From Linyphia triangularis (lineage: Eukaryota; Arthropoda; Arachnida; Araneae; Linyphiidae), in contig OZ021727.1 of NCBI GenBank assembly GCA_963978545.1, forward strand, positions 21,669,943-21,733,942: a stretch of DNA of 64,000 nucleotides, in the 5' to 3' direction. The position numbers were made by a program, and so were the translations under genes. Numbering within the stretch: the stretch's first letter is position 1; every line of letters starts with the position of its first letter. Below the pieces are notes generated by a model that did no database searches, was not told where the DNA came from, and saw only the letters and a list, made by a program, of their open reading frames with translations. Positions 1-13,239 of the stretch are shown here, piece after piece.

Positions 1-421
1 TACGGTATAAAAATATTTATTCTCTCTTCAAGAGCTCACAAAAGTTATTCGAAGAACAGTCACTATCAAGCTTCCATACAAGCTTTAAAAAAAAAAAAAA
101 AAAAAAAAATCGAATACAACGATTATACAAGCTCACTCCAATAGGTAAACAAAGCGTTCAGCTTCCATCGGGATCCGAAGTCACACTGAAAATTTTCCCG
201 ATCTCCGGTCTTATTTATACCTGGCGCGTGAGTACATTCTCGAAACATCCACCCAACTCGAAGAAACATCTCGAAATTTCTGGATTGCTTTAGGTGTTGC
301 CACCTTTTTCTAACTTGTATTATATCTGTTAATAAATGAAATAAGATAAAATAAATTACAATAGAATTTTAAAATAATACGTCACTAATATTTACACTAT
401 ATACAGACAATTTGTGCAACA
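1..421 (-). repeat. Partial Gypsy LTR at window edge
   Basis: These bases match 20058-20480, the right LTR of the old Gypsy element, almost base for base. They include the same poly(A) interruption (23 A here, 26 there) and the terminal ...GTGCAACA. The start of this LTR lies outside the window, so whether it is a solo LTR or belongs to a full element cannot be told. Confidence 0.9.
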
Positions 422-1057
422 GTATCCTATACGTTTGGGAATTTTTATCTGTGAACATAGCTATTACTCTTAATTTTACATGATAACCTAATTATTTTGG
501 GATTCTATCTTTGCAAGTATCACATGATGTGCAGTGGCTTCTAAAAGTTTTGAAACAGTTACAAAATTTTAGAAAAAGTACTAAAGCCTGAAATTGAATT
601 CGAATATTAATTCCTATATTTTTTTATAGAATCCGTTTTTTCTAATTCTGATTGAAACCTAATACTTTTTTTTAAAAAAAGTATTGAATTGTTTCTATGA
701 ATTCATATTTTTATAACAATACAAATTCATAGATGTAAAGAAAAAATATGTTCGTGCGTCGTCGTTATTGTTTGTTCGTTTGTCGTAATGTAAATAAGTG
801 TTCGTTTACTGCAATATTTTCCGATAAATTCATTAATAGAATTATTTTACGACCCTTTTTTTTTTTTAATTTTTGCATTGTGGAAATGTGAAGAAAAAAA
901 AAATCGATTTTCTGTAACATTTGCTTTCTCAATGCTTTTTAACTCATTTATTACTTAAAATGACTTGTAGTCGTAAAGAAATAATAAACAGCATTTTAAA
1001 ATTGATTTAATATTTCATGCTAATAGTGGTAAATTCATTCGATGTATTGATAATATG

Positions 1058-1230
1058 CAGTCAAGCCTTATTAACGTGAATCACTTAACACGAAATCCCG
1101 TTTAACACGAAGTAAAAGCTGTTCTCCGTACTTTAAACTTAACGTTAATTTATTCTTGTAACATGTAATTCGGTTAAAGCTAACAATTTCGGTGGCCCCA
1201 TTGACTTCGTGTTAACGGAGTTTTATCCCA
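1058..1230. mobile_element. pogo/Tigger-like MITE remnant, copy 1
   Basis: The left end reads CAGTCAAGCCTTATTAACG. The right end, read in reverse complement, is GGGATAAAACTCCGTTAACA, so the two ends share the TTAACACGAA-type inner motif of pogo/Tigger terminal repeats. The interior holds further copies of the AACACGAA motif. The element is short and non-coding. Family assignment rests on end similarity only. Confidence 0.5.
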
Positions 1231-2502
1231 TTCAACGACTCAGTTTGTAATATAACTTTTTAAAGTGTGATGGCTCAATCTCCAACTTCTCGTTGCATTT
1301 CACAACAACGTCATACAGTTTTGATTTTACTCGATGATCTGGGGTTACTTTCCCTTTCACTGTGCAAACTTCCCCTCTCTCTTACCTGGCACATATCCCA
1401 CAGCATTGTCTCCATATGTTTCCCTTGCATATTTGTGAAAAAAAATGCAAATAAATATCAAGGATTTTAAAGCCATATCGGTATAATTATTTTTGCAGTT
1501 AAAACTTTTACAGGATTTATGAAAATTGCAAGCAAAATAATCCTTTTTTTGTTATTATTATTATCCTATATTGAAATAAATATTACATTAACTATGTAAT
1601 GGCAGAAGCTATATTTACATAGCCAGTAAATAAAACAACAACTATAAGGTTGTCTATGCTTGTGATCTTGAGTATATATAATTTATTAAAGTGTCTAATG
1701 CAAAATTAAAACACATCTACTTTTATATAGCACAGTCAGGGAATGAAATAAATATGAGTAAGAAATAGAAGCTTTTCAAGTTAATAAGAGTTAGTCCTTG
1801 CTGATTGTGTGGTGTATGCAAACATGGATCTAGTGTTCTTACTAAACTAAAATGATTTAAAAAAGTAGGTCAAAGTCAAAGAACATAGAACAAGCTTTTT
1901 AATTGAATATATAGTGTAATTGAATATATAAACATAATTAATTCTCAATGACTTCTATTATGCCTTAACTATTTGAAAGAATTTGTCGTTGGTAAGGTTC
2001 TATTTTCTTTTCTTGGTAATAAATGTCGTCGACTTTGTGGATGACTGATATGTAAAGTTGTTCACAAATATATATTCGTAGCAAGTGTAATTGAAAACGT
2101 GAAGGTAAAATTTCTAGGAATGTAAATTGATCTGGACTGAAAAACAATGCTTTCAATAAAAAATAAATTACTATATTCCATATTAGGGTAAACTTTTTTT
2201 CATTCTTTTGGATTTTCATGGCATAACTCTGGTGGGAATTTGTACCAAGAGTTGTTTACATTGCACTAAGTTACAGCAATATAGACATTTCACTTACTAA
2301 TAAAAATGTGGTAACTGCTACCATTTGAATACATCAATTTGAAAATTTGCGTTTAAATATAATACTGGATACAACTGCACTATTTAAAACTAGTGTGTTG
2401 ATAACTTTTTTAGGGGTGAAGAGATGTTTAAAAACTTTGTTTTCAAAAATTGCCAAGTGTCATAAGAGCAGTAGCAACAAATAATTGATGAACAAGGAAA
2501 AA

Positions 2503-2612
2503 GTCATTTGATTCTTATACAAAAATAAAATGAGTTTGTATAAGAATGACTTAAAAATTCATTTGATTCTTATGCAAGAATCAAATGAATTTGCATAAAA
2601 ATGAATGAGTCA
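2503..2612. repeat. Nested hairpins
   Basis: Two inverted repeats lie side by side. AAGTCATTTGATTCTTATAC pairs with the later GTATAAGAATGACTT, and ATTCATTTGATTCTTA pairs with AGAATCAAATGAAT a few bases on. A third partial copy follows. The same structure is at about 22560-22669 in copy 2. This looks like the tip of a degenerate foldback element. Confidence 0.6.
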
Positions 2613-3988
2613 TTTCGAACGCCTAAAATGTAGTTAAAAAATTGTCGAGTTGTCATTGCAATGTTCTTATAGTCTATGAATATTCTTGAGTTTAATTGGA
2701 TAAAATGATATTTGAAAATAAAAACATACAATAAAATGGATTATTTTCAATCAAATTAAAAACAAATGTAAAACTGTTTGCAAAATGTATACGTACCATT
2801 TGGTTTTCACAACACGAATTTCAGCTCTTATGAAATCGGATTCATTTACAAGAACAAGAAGCCAAGAAGTCAGTAAGGTATCAAGTGAATCAGCAAGTGA
2901 ATCTATTTTTGGCAAGTTGTCGGATTGCCCCTTTTCAAATACAGGTAAAATAGGCATTCATTTCTAAAGAAATAATTAATCAAATGCTTTGTGTATGCTG
3001 ATAATATATAAAAAAAAATAACGTAGCACGAAGCACTTGATAAGTATACGTAGGTAAATAAGCAAATGGTATTTTAAGGAAAAACTTGGAAGGTGACATC
3101 AAATCTAACCAATAATGGAGCAATTTGGGGTTACGTCATGATCCCACTGTTTTGCCGGTTTTTCTTCTTTCGATACTTAATGAAATAAATTTTTAATCGC
3201 AACGTACCATACATGTTTGGAATTAGCTTTTTTTTTTTTTTTTTTTTCGTTATTATAATGTATATTTTTTGCCCATTTTTAAAAAATACGTAACTTTTCC
3301 ATTGCACATAAAATTTGGCAATTAATATAAAGGATATATATACTAGAACCTTTGTTTATTTGGGTCATATTTTTAAATAAGTTCATTTCAATTAATCTTT
3401 TTTATTAATAATTGTTCTGAATGGGACTTTTATTACAGAGTTTACACCCCTTTTTTTTATTACAAGATTTATACTCTCACCAATATCATCTTCTGCAGCA
3501 GGCGAACATTGCATAGTTGAAATTATCAAATCATTCAATTGAAATCCAACACTGCGCATCACAACATTCCTCATCCTCATGTTGTTCCGTCTTTTTAGGA
3601 GATTTTTTATATAGAAACGCTACAGGATGACATTTCTAGAAAACTAATTTGGTATATCGTCAATATATGAGTTATTGAAAAATAGGATTGATTGTATAAT
3701 TAGGTTTGTATATTAGTTTGGGTTTGAATTATATTAATTATATAATTAGGTTTGTATATTAGTTCCAAGAGATGAAGTTTTTATCTTAAAAAGACGCACT
3801 GCAAGAAGCCTATAATTTCAGGAAAATGTCCACTTGATCGAATGAATGGGCGAAAGTTATACTTTTTCAAACTACTCATAATCTTATTTAGGGAGTGCTG
3901 TAAAAATACTCAAATAATTTACCGAATTTGGAAAAAGTGATTTCGCAAGTGTTGCATACAATATTTTTTTATAATCACGTGCACAATT

Positions 3989-4020
<32 letters not shown>

Positions 4021-4248
4021 CAATGTGGGCAACATCAGCTAATAAATCTCTTTTGAAAACATGTCATTTCTATACCAATTTATACACTATATAAATTTGA
4101 TTCTGAGCCATGGGATAAAATAATTTATAGCACTAGTTCGATAAAGTTACTTTACCGCATTCCTCGCAATAAATACTTTTGCCATGATTTCTGAATAAAA
4201 AAAGTTTAATTTTTTTAACGAAGTTTTTAAAAGATATTTATTTGTAAT

Positions 4249-4613
4249 CCCTCGACACACGGGACAAGTACGTTTGCTGTATCCTCAGTAGGACAAATCC
4301 ATTGGTCAGTATCGATTCAACTCTGGCCAATCCCGATTCGGAACGTTATAGACAGGCCATTGCTACGAATCTTGGCCAATCTCACGCGGTCATGGGAAAA
4401 TTAAACTGGAAGTTATGTAGATGCTGAGTTTTAAAATTTAAAAATAGTTTAAATAAGAGAGGACGGAGGGTTACAAAATATGATTTGTGACGATTTAGAC
4501 ATGTTTATTTATTTAAAAAAAAATCGTATATTTTGGAATGATGCTCGATATTCGGCATGGATTGCCCAATCTTCCCAGAACCGGCATTGGCCATTACCGC
4601 TGTGCTACCTGGG
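4249..4613. mobile_element. TGGCCAA-type MITE, copy in duplication 1
   Basis: This belongs to a family of about 350 bp found five times in the window (also 24268, 45098, 52308, 53167). Shared landmarks are an inner TTGGCCAAT-like box, a GACTGGCCGTTGCTACGAAT-like stretch, a central A/T tract, a GATGCTCGATATTCGG-like stretch and the end GTGCTACCTGGG. In the best copies the two ends are inverted repeats (CCCAG-TAGCAC). The left end here is diverged and approximate. No coding capacity. Confidence 0.7.
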
Positions 4614-5698
4614 TAGTCATTGGTTATAAATCAATGATATATTTGTTAGTGGTATATTTGACCCAGTTAAACTAATTGTTTTTCGTTAACATTTTAGCAC
4701 CAACTAAAATTTTATGAAACAAAAGCATATCTACTAGATTCATACTAGGATTTTAGAATTGTAATGTGTTTACGAGTAGAAAAAAGAGCCAAAATTGTCC
4801 GGTGAATGATGGCCATTACCGCTGTGCTACCTGGGTAGTCATTGGTTATAAATCAATGATATATTTGTTAGTGGTATATTTGACCCAGTTAAACTAATTG
4901 TTTTTCGTTAACATTTTAGCACCAACTAAAATTTTATGAAACAAAAGCATATCTACTAGATTCATACTAGGATTTTAGAATTGTAATGTGTTTACGAGTA
5001 GAAAAAAGAGCCAAAATTGTCCGGTGAATGATGGCCATTACCGCTGTGCTACCTGGGTAGTCATTGGTTATAAATCAATGATATATTTGTTAGTGGTATA
5101 TTTGACCCAGTTAAACTAATTGTTTTTCGTTAACATTTTAGCACCAACTAAAATTTTATGAAACAAAAGCATATCTACTAGATTCATACTAGGATTTTAG
5201 AATTGTAATGTGTTTACGAGTAGAAAAAAAAGCCAAAATTGTCCGGTGAATGATGGCCATTACCGCTGTGCTACCTGGGTAGTCATTGGTTATAAATCAA
5301 TGATATATTTGTTAGTGGTATATTTGACCCAGTTAAACTAATTGTTTTTCGTTAACATTTTAGCACCAACTAAAATTTTATGAAACAAAAGCATATCTAC
5401 TAGATTCATACTAGGATTTTAGAATTGTAATGTGTTTACGAGTAGAAAAAAAAGCCAAAATTGTCCGGTGAATGATGGCCATTACCGCTGTGCTACCTGG
5501 GTAGTCATTGGTTATAAATCAATGATATATTTGTTAGTGGTATATTTGACCCAGTTAAACTAATTGTTTTTCGTTAACATTTTAGCACTAACTAAAATTT
5601 TATGAAACAAAAGCATATCTACTAGATTCATACTAGGATTTTAGAATTGTAATGTGTTTACGAGTAGAAAAAAGAGCCAAAATTGTCCGGTGAATGAT
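4589..5698. repeat. 222-bp tandem array, five units (copy 1 only)
   Basis: Successive GGCCATTACCGCTGTGCTAC landmarks sit at 4589, 4811, 5033, 5255 and 5477, giving an exact period of 222 and five full units. Units differ by only one or two bases (for example AAAAAGAG versus AAAAAAAG, CACCAAC versus CACTAAC). Each unit starts with the terminal 25 bases of the neighbouring MITE and continues into a second interspersed repeat (the GACCCAGTTAAACTAATTG part). Copy 2 has a single, diverged unit at about 24625-24835. Confidence 0.95.
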
Positions 5699-6810
5699 CC
5701 AGAGTATATTACGCATCAATAAACTTGTTTATATTTAAATTAGAGTTAAAATATATACACTATTTAATTTTCCATCAGGTTAATACAAAGTAGTAGGTTG
5801 CTTGCACAATTTCACTCTGAGCACTTTCGCAAAAAAAAGAAAGAAAAAAAAAAAAAGAAAAAAAAATCAACTAGGACAAAAAAAAAGGTGAAGTCTTAAG
5901 AGATGGCGAAATAAAATAAAATACGGAACTGCATATTAATTTCATTCGCACTTAAGAAAGTAGCTCATTTGTTGATTAATTTGAATGCAAATAAGGAAAT
6001 AGTCTGCTAATTTAAAAGATTGGATACTTGATTGAATCATACGTAGATACAGTTTAAGTGAATTTGATTACGTTTTCATTAGGAAGCGTTTTTGAAGAAT
6101 CCTTGTTAAAATATTTATACAGCTGAAACAGTTTGTGTTTTGTATCAGAGCTTCTAATTGATACTTTCACACGATGACTTGAAATTGACATGTTTGAAAT
6201 TTCGTTTTCTCCAGGGTCAAAAAGATACTTGGTATACACATAAATGTGTTTAAAATTCCAAGAAATACAGGATTTTAACATATTCACGGCACGTCTTTAG
6301 CAGATGTTTATTGCAGTGAGAATTATGCATTAAGTTGCTTTGTGTGCAGCTTGTCTTTTTTTTTTATAGTATGCCGAATTCAAATTGTTAAGAATATTAA
6401 GATTTATAATAATTCGTTTTTTTTGTAGTTAAACTGGCAAACAAATCTTTTATGGTTAAAAGTGCCATTTTCTAAAATTGTTTATAAAGCATCGGTTATT
6501 ATTTCAAGAACTGAAATTTGAGAAATTTACTTTCGAACAAATTGTACGATGAATCTGTTTTAAAAACAAATGACAAGAACCTTTTTGAGAACAAATTTTC
6601 CAAGTAACCGTGGGAATCTATCGATTGAAAAATAATGTTTCCTCTGGACACAAATATTAAGAGATCATTTCGTTATACTTTCAAATAAAAATAGTTTTTA
6701 ACGGAATAATTTGTGCAGGAGGCAATTAGCATTCAATTATTTCTAAAATCACATTTACTAGATTGGCAATTCGATAGAAAAATTTACATTTTTAAGTGGA
6801 AGTTCTATTA
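5699..6810. other. Gene-free AT-rich DNA
   Basis: Contains an A/G-rich tract near 5830-5890 and otherwise no element or coding frame that I can support. Counterpart in copy 2: about 24836-25922. Confidence 0.6.
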
Positions 6811-7197
6811 AGGATCGTTCCCTATCCTCGATATGTTACAATCTTCTAGCCCAGTGCATTTAGAAACATTTTTCTATAAAGTTTTGAAATTTGGTGAGTA
6901 GGTACGAAAAGGATCATTTAATGAGGTGACATAAATGGTTTTCATTTAATGTATGTCTATTGTAAACGAAAATTAAAATAGCAAAAGATAAAACCAGATG
7001 GAGCCACCGCATATGCATTGAAGTAAGGATTTCAAATATAAAATATATTAGGCGCTATTTTCGGGTTTTTAGTTTATGTCATTTCATTAAGTGATCACTT
7101 TCGTACCAACTCACCAAATGTCAAGCTTTTCTACAAAGTAGTTTCTAAATGCACTGGGCTAGAAGATTGTAACATAGAGAGAATAGGGAATGATCCT
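6811..7197. mobile_element. Long-TIR foldback MITE, copy 1
   Basis: The left arm (6811-6945) and right arm (7070-7197) are inverted copies of each other over about 125 bp. Both contain the block TGTTACAATCTTCTAGCCCA and the block ATTTAGAAAC, and the element ends in AGGATC...GATCCT. A loop of about 125 bp separates the arms. It is non-coding, and present in both duplication copies. Confidence 0.85.
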
Positions 7198-8148
7198 CAC
7201 CATGACTTCGGCTTAATCTGATTCGGAATAATTTGATTCACCAGGAATTCGGCTTATTCTTAACAGATGATGCCATTGTAAAAACTTCCACATGGAACTT
7301 AGAATGCAATTTTATGTTATTCTTTTTCTAGAATTTAGAGGCGTAATTGAACAAGATTTATCTAAATCACTACAAAAATAATAATAATAATTGGCATCGT
7401 TATTGCAGATCCTACAAAATACAATATGGATATAATCTATATTCTCTTTTAATAACAATGATTTTTAGCCTTGTATGTGTGTTTGCTATTATGGTAATCT
7501 GATATTTCTCTTGATTTTGCATAAAAAAATATGGGTAAAAAACATATGTTACTCTTCCATGTGTAACTATGTTGCTTACATCGTCTCATTTAATGTTCTA
7601 TGTTTATTAATTAAATGCAATGTTTTAAATGCATTTAATAATCTACGTTTTGAGAATATATAGTGTAAGTGGTTCGGGATGTTGGCTCTGAAACTCTCCT
7701 TGATATCAAATATCCAACTGACGACCAATGCAGTTGCTTTTATAATAAAAGGAAAAAAAATATTATAAATTGCATATTTGCTCCTCTTTTTTTTAAAAAA
7801 AAAATGTTTCCCTGTTATTTCCAATTTTGGTTTTTATTTAATTTGTACATTTAGGTTACTATATGAAGTTAATATTTATCTGTTTAAAATTATTTATTTT
7901 AAACAATGTTTCATTGTAACTAAATTTCAATTGTTATCACTACCATTTAAAATAAAGGGAAGTATTAGAAACAAAACCATATTGTTGTACGTAACAAACG
8001 TTTATGATATGACAGTGAACTTCCACTTCTTTGTAGTAAACTTGATTGAAAAAAGTTGTCGAATAAAGTAAACTGTCATTTGAAAAAGCGAAATTTTGTT
8101 TGAGCTTTTGTGGAAATCGTTGCTGTTATTACTTATTGAAAGTGAGAG
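7198..8148. other. Gene-free AT-rich DNA
   Basis: No supported gene or element. Near 7376 a short TAA-repeat marks the place where copy 2 has a 150-bp (AT)n expansion. Small open frames differ between the copies, which argues against coding. Confidence 0.6.
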
Positions 8149-8397
8149 ATGGATTGCGAGGAGATGGAGTGGGAACACAGTTGTCCCTTTTGGGAGGTAG
8201 ATGTGATCCTGGATCCAGAGGAGCCCATGGAGTGGTTGTCTAGTTCGCTAGAAGTGGAGGAGGTGGTGGAGGAGGAGAAGGAGGTGGTGGAAGAGGAGGT
8301 GGAAGAGGGTCCCCATCATTTGGACTTCTTTCGCCTCCTCTTGCACTGTCACCTTAAACTCCTGGGTTCCTCTGGTGAGGAGTCACAAGTAGAATAG
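8149..8397 (+). other. Low-complexity open frame, Glu/Val-rich or Gly-rich, copy 1
   Basis: An 82-codon frame from ATG contains an E/V-rich core (EVEEVVEEEKEVVEEEVEE). A neighbouring frame over the same purine-rich GGAGGTGGT repeats reads as a Gly/Arg-rich run without stops over about 35 codons. Copy 2 keeps the frame with only two amino-acid changes. Such frames arise easily from (GGAGGT)n repeats, so coding is not established. No promoter or splice sites were identified. It stands upstream of the 170-bp repeats, with an AATAAA near 9906, and may be a relic of a decayed transcript. Confidence 0.3.
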
Positions 8398-8829
8398 GCG
8401 GTAATTGTGGAAAATAACATCAAGTGGGTGGGTTGGGCGGCATAAAACGGACTCTCCGATTCGATCTCTAAAGTGCGTAGGTTAGAGTATAACACTCCAA
8501 CTTCTCAACACAATCCTTGGATAGGTGTCGATGACTAAGATAAAGATATATGACTAAAGATAGAAGAACTAAATCTTGAAATACAATTCGACAAAGAATC
8601 GACTAAAATGTGGGACAAAAAATGTGTTTTGAAATCCTTTTAATTGGATTCGTCTGAATTGTGCATATTCCTCTGGTACCTGTTGCACACTAGATTTGTA
8701 ATACTTCTTTCCCATTGGAATTTTCACATGCTCATCCATATTGAAGAACAGAATTTAGAAAGCAATGTGTTATTAAGAAGACAACCCAAGTGCCAAAGCT
8801 GGATCAGTCGATGAATAACATCTGCATCC

Positions 8830-9350
8830 AGAAGCATCGAATTCTTCATTGCCCTGAAATATGAACAAAGATGAGGATCTGCCGATGCAATATGCTGATG
8901 AGGATGATGATAATTGAAACGGTATCCAGGCAGAATGTGTGGAGACATTCTTACTTCAGATTTCAATGGGATGGATAATGACGAGAATGAAGTTAATGTT
9001 TTAGATTCCTAGAATTCTTCACTGCATGAAATTCGAACATAGAATAGGGTTTGCCGGTGTAATATGATGATGGAAACGGTTTCTAGGAGGATATCTGGAG
9101 ACATTATTACTTCAGATTTTAATGGGTTGATGATATTTCTGATAATGACGAGAATGAAGATGGTGTTCCAGATGCTTAGAATTCTTCATTGGCTTGAAAT
9201 CCAAACCTAGAATAGAGTTTGTCGGTGTAATATAATGATGGAAACTGTTTCGTCGAAACTGTTTCAGACAAAATGTATGGATATACTTTTACTTCAGATT
9301 TCGACAGACTTTTAATGATGACGATAATGAAGATGATATACTCTGAAACA
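8830..9350 (+). repeat. Degenerate ~170-bp tandem repeat, three units, copy 1
   Basis: Landmark AATTCTTCA-TGC recurs at about 8841, 9014 and 9181, each followed by GAA-rich text, a GATGATGATAATGGAAAC-like block, TCTGGAGACATT and TTACTTCAGATTT. In one frame the units read as acidic stretches (D/N/E-rich) broken by stops, as if a repeat-bearing coding sequence had decayed. Copy 2 has the same three units at about 28130-28650, with an added GAT repeat. Confidence 0.7.
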
Positions 9351-12300
9351 GGCGGAATGAATCCTTATTGCTCAAGAACAGCTATTAGACAGCAATGTTT
9401 CCTTATGGAAGAAGCATGTGTTTGAAATGAATCGACCGATGAACAAAAACTGAAGTTAGATGCTTCGACATACATTACTGCAAAATCTGAATACAAAGGA
9501 GGACTTGACTGCAGTCTACGATGATGAAAATTGCTCACAACTAGGACGCATTCAGACGCTCTTCCTTAAGATTTCGATTGGATTACGTTACTTCTTAGAA
9601 CGACGAGAATAAATTTGATACATGTCACTGCAATTAATGGAATTTCTGTTTTCTAAACTTAAAGTTCCCCTTTTTCAAGGAAGATTCTGAACATCAAACA
9701 AGTAGTGTGAGCATCTTACCGCCCTATCTGTAGAAGCTCACAGAAGTACTGTTCATCGACGAGCAATGTAAATGCTGTATGTAGTTTCGAAAATAAATAT
9801 TGTATATAGTTTGTAAATATTGTACATAGTTTGTTTTTAAATATTGTATATGTTGCCTATATTTTGCCTCAACTTCATTAGCACTTATATATTTTTTGGT
9901 CTTTCAATAAACATACTGAAACGAATGTATTTGCTTATGTTTCATTTTTTGAGAAGTTCATCATTACTATTTGATGGCATTCTTATTAATTTAATGGATA
10001 GTCTCCGAATTACTAATTTATTCAGGCACTCATATTTTGCAAAGTTTCTGAAGTATGTGCAAATGAAGTCATAACTAATGCTTTAACTTTTCGAAGAGCT
10101 AAATAACATAAATCGTTATAAGAAGAAACGTATATTATTTTCCTGATAGTATAAATTGTCTTAATAATTCCAATAACTAAGAGGAAAAGTAGTTAAAAAA
10201 AGATCCTCTTCAAAAGAAGCGTGAAAAGAAGAAATGTGACAGCAAATTGTTATAAAATCTGAATACAAAGGATCGTTTCTTCATAAACTGGGGGGGGTGG
10301 AACCTCACACAACTTTCAATTATGTTATAATATTTTCTATTGCATTCAAATATGTTGTAGTGTTAATTACCATTTTTATCTTTTCTCATATTTAAATAGA
10401 AATGGCCAGTCTGGCTATGTTTTTGTAAATAACTCTTACATAGGCAAAAGAAGAAAAAAAAACTCATCAAAAAGGCGAAATTGCTGATGTTATTCGATAG
10501 ATATTACATTGTCCTTTTTTTTTTTGTACGAGAAACTAAAGAAAATGAATCGTTGATGAGCGATGCTCAAGGACAGAGAACTCTGTGTTAAAGACACTCT
10601 TTTTTCAGCGTTTACGCTTTTATTGCATTTCTATGGAAATTGCTGAGGTTGGAACTATTCAAACACCTTAAGAGGCATTTTGGCACAGAGATTTTAATCA
10701 AAATCATCGAACTGTTTTTTTTTTTATTTATTATTATTATTGCTGAAGCCGTAATTGTTGTAAAACGTGATTTTTTAATGATTTCAATCTTACTCACATA
10801 CGCGATTTTAACTAAAACCATAATGGTAGATCCCATGGCCACACTCATTGACAGAGATTTTTTCTAGACCACGTTTTTTAAGTCAGAGTGTTCCGAAACT
10901 TGGAGTAATGCAACTAATAATAATAATAATAATAGAAAAATGATTTTTTTTACCGTAGACAATACTTTCACTACTTTATTTTAATATATAGATAATTCAA
11001 AGTAAAAATGCTTAATTCGGAAGCTGTTCTCTAATTCTACAGCTTCGTAAATTTACAATTGTGATTGTATAAATAATCTGGATTTAGTCAGATATCTTAT
11101 TGCTTTTTTAATTAACATTTGCAATGCAAGCGTTATCTTTTGAATTCATATGAATCAAAACTTTGGAGAATAGTCACAATTACATGAATTTCGATTTTAT
11201 ATGACAGTATCTAGAATGTCTACGACTAAAATTGTTAGAATCGATGACTAAATCACATGTTGCCAAAAATAATTTCCATGAAAGTTTCTCAAAGATGAAA
11301 ATTCCTTAAAGAAATTCGTATTCCTTTTTAAAATTATCCATACAAATAAATGGCTTTCCTGTAAGGTAAATGGGCAAAATAAATTACTTTGACAATGTAA
11401 AAAAAAAAAAAAAATCGTATCTCTTTAAAGAAATGCGAGAAAAGAAGGAATGTGCATAAGATTTATTTCAAAAATAACACTGTTTTGGAATAACGCTGTT
11501 TTGGAGCTTAATAAATATTTTCTTCAGTAAAACATTATTAGAATTGAACCGAAAAGATTTGTGACGTATTTGAGTTGAATAAATATATGTACTTTCTTTG
11601 AATTTCCGTTTTACTACTGGTGTCTGCTGCCATGTTCTAATTTTCTTTCGAAAAAGTCGAGTGACAAAAATTTAATTTATTTCTTACAATAACATATTTA
11701 TACAGTATTTTGAATAGCTTCAGAAATATTTTCGATTTTGATTTTGACATGTATTAGAGGATGAATATAATTTTTTACAAAATTTAAATGAAGTATTTTT
11801 AAAGAAGTTTTACAATTTGTGTTATTTTACGGGATATTAAAGTTAACTACAAAACCTTTCGAGCCTTTCCCGATATCAAATAAACCGATACTAATTTTTA
11901 AACTACTCAGTTTATAATTTAATTACGTACTATTAGCATATTTAAACATTTTCAATACTTAGTATGAAACTAAATAAAAATGTTTTATAAATGAACCAAT
12001 AATTAGTTTGTAAATGTACTTATAAATGGTTTAAAATTGAAGTTACTAAAATGTGATAATTTGCTCCAAGTAGAACACATTAAAATATTTTATCGAAATT
12101 CATTTTAATTAGCTTTGCTGTCTTCCATTGAACTTTTAAATTTATTATTTTTCTTGTAAAGCCAACTAACTTTAAGTACAATCCCTAACATTTCCTCTAT
12201 TTATTGATTCCTTTGTGATTTACTAAATATTGACTAAAACTACTTAATTAAGTGACTGAAAGGAAAAAAATTACAACAATCAGTACTTAATTTTTGTTAA

Positions 12301-13239
12301 TTAATCATATTAAAAGTAAATTTTATAAGTAGCGCATGAATGTGGAGAAGATAAATTCAATGTGTAATACAATCATAAATTTAGTATTAGTAGTTAGTTG
12401 TATTTAATTTATTTATTTTAAGGGAAGTGGGTACTCTAAAATTTATAAAAAATTTATTTTGAGTTTATTATAATTTATTAAAATTTGAAATTTTTCTTTT
12501 AAATGATACTTCATTTGTAACAATACCTTAATTAGAATTTTTTTTCAATAACTTTTTGAAGACAAAAGTTGGAACTATTTAATGCTAGTAAAGTTTTCTT
12601 TAAAATGCGTTTTCTTTAAAACTTCATTTTTTATTACTTCGTATATCTTTTTCTCAAAACTGCGCACACTATGTACTTAAAATTTTTTTCACACATTCCT
12701 TTTATATATCTGTACGTATTGAAGTGAGATTTTGTTTTATTAATTAAAACAAATTTTTTTTTCTGGCATATTTCGTCAAAAAAAAAAAAAAAAAACCTTG
12801 TGATTTGTAACAAATTTGAGTGACTTTCACGATAGTTCATTTTAAAAAAAGATAAATGAATTGTGATTAAAAGTTCACTTCAGTAGAATGTCAAGTGTCT
12901 GCTAAATGCGCTGAAAAAAATATTATAAAATAGGCGACTATGATAGTTATTTTCTGAGTAAAAGTACTTGGAAATATACCGAATTAACGACGATTAGTGA
13001 GTGCTAACTCCTCCTAAAATATAAAAATATCATCAACTTTAAGCCCATATCTTAATTTTTAATTTGTGCGCACCCATTACAAGCATTTAATATAATTTAT
13101 TCATGTTACATTAAAAAACAAAAGCCGATAATCAACATCAACTAGAAATTTTTGAAATATTATTTTTTCAACATAAATTAAATTGAAAACTAAACGCGCA
13201 AACGTTATAACAAAATTAACTACCTTCCTAGCATTTATT
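9351..13239. other. Gene-free AT-rich DNA of copy 1
   Basis: No gene or clear transposon. It contains a 24-bp-type repeat near 9780-9850 (AAATATTGTACATAGTTTG), which has three regular units in copy 2 (29108-29190), poly(A)/poly(T) runs and an (AAT)n run at 10914-10936. From about 10860 on it is very similar to copy 2 (30185-32570) apart from a diverged patch near 12600-12990. Confidence 0.6.

Larger units (their letters stand above)
422..4248. other. Gene-free AT-rich DNA of copy 1
   Basis: No supported gene. It holds a pogo-like MITE (1058-1230), a set of nested inverted repeats around 2503-2610 built on ATTCATTTGATTCTTA, and a short (AT)n run near 3996-4020. Open frames are short and the longer ones show no recognisable domain. 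The matching stretch of copy 2 is 20481-24267. Confidence 0.7.

Noticed and set aside
1267..1470. 67-codon frame duplicated exactly at 21324-21527
   Set aside because: Identity only reflects the recent duplication of this stretch; no domain, no splice support, composition like the surroundings.
3392..3580. 62-codon minus frame kept in both copies
   Set aside because: It survives with a few changes in a moderately diverged stretch but has no domain, promoter or homologue that I can name.
4589..5698. CRISPR-like array
   Set aside because: Units are 222 bp and abut with no spacers; it is an ordinary eukaryotic tandem repeat.
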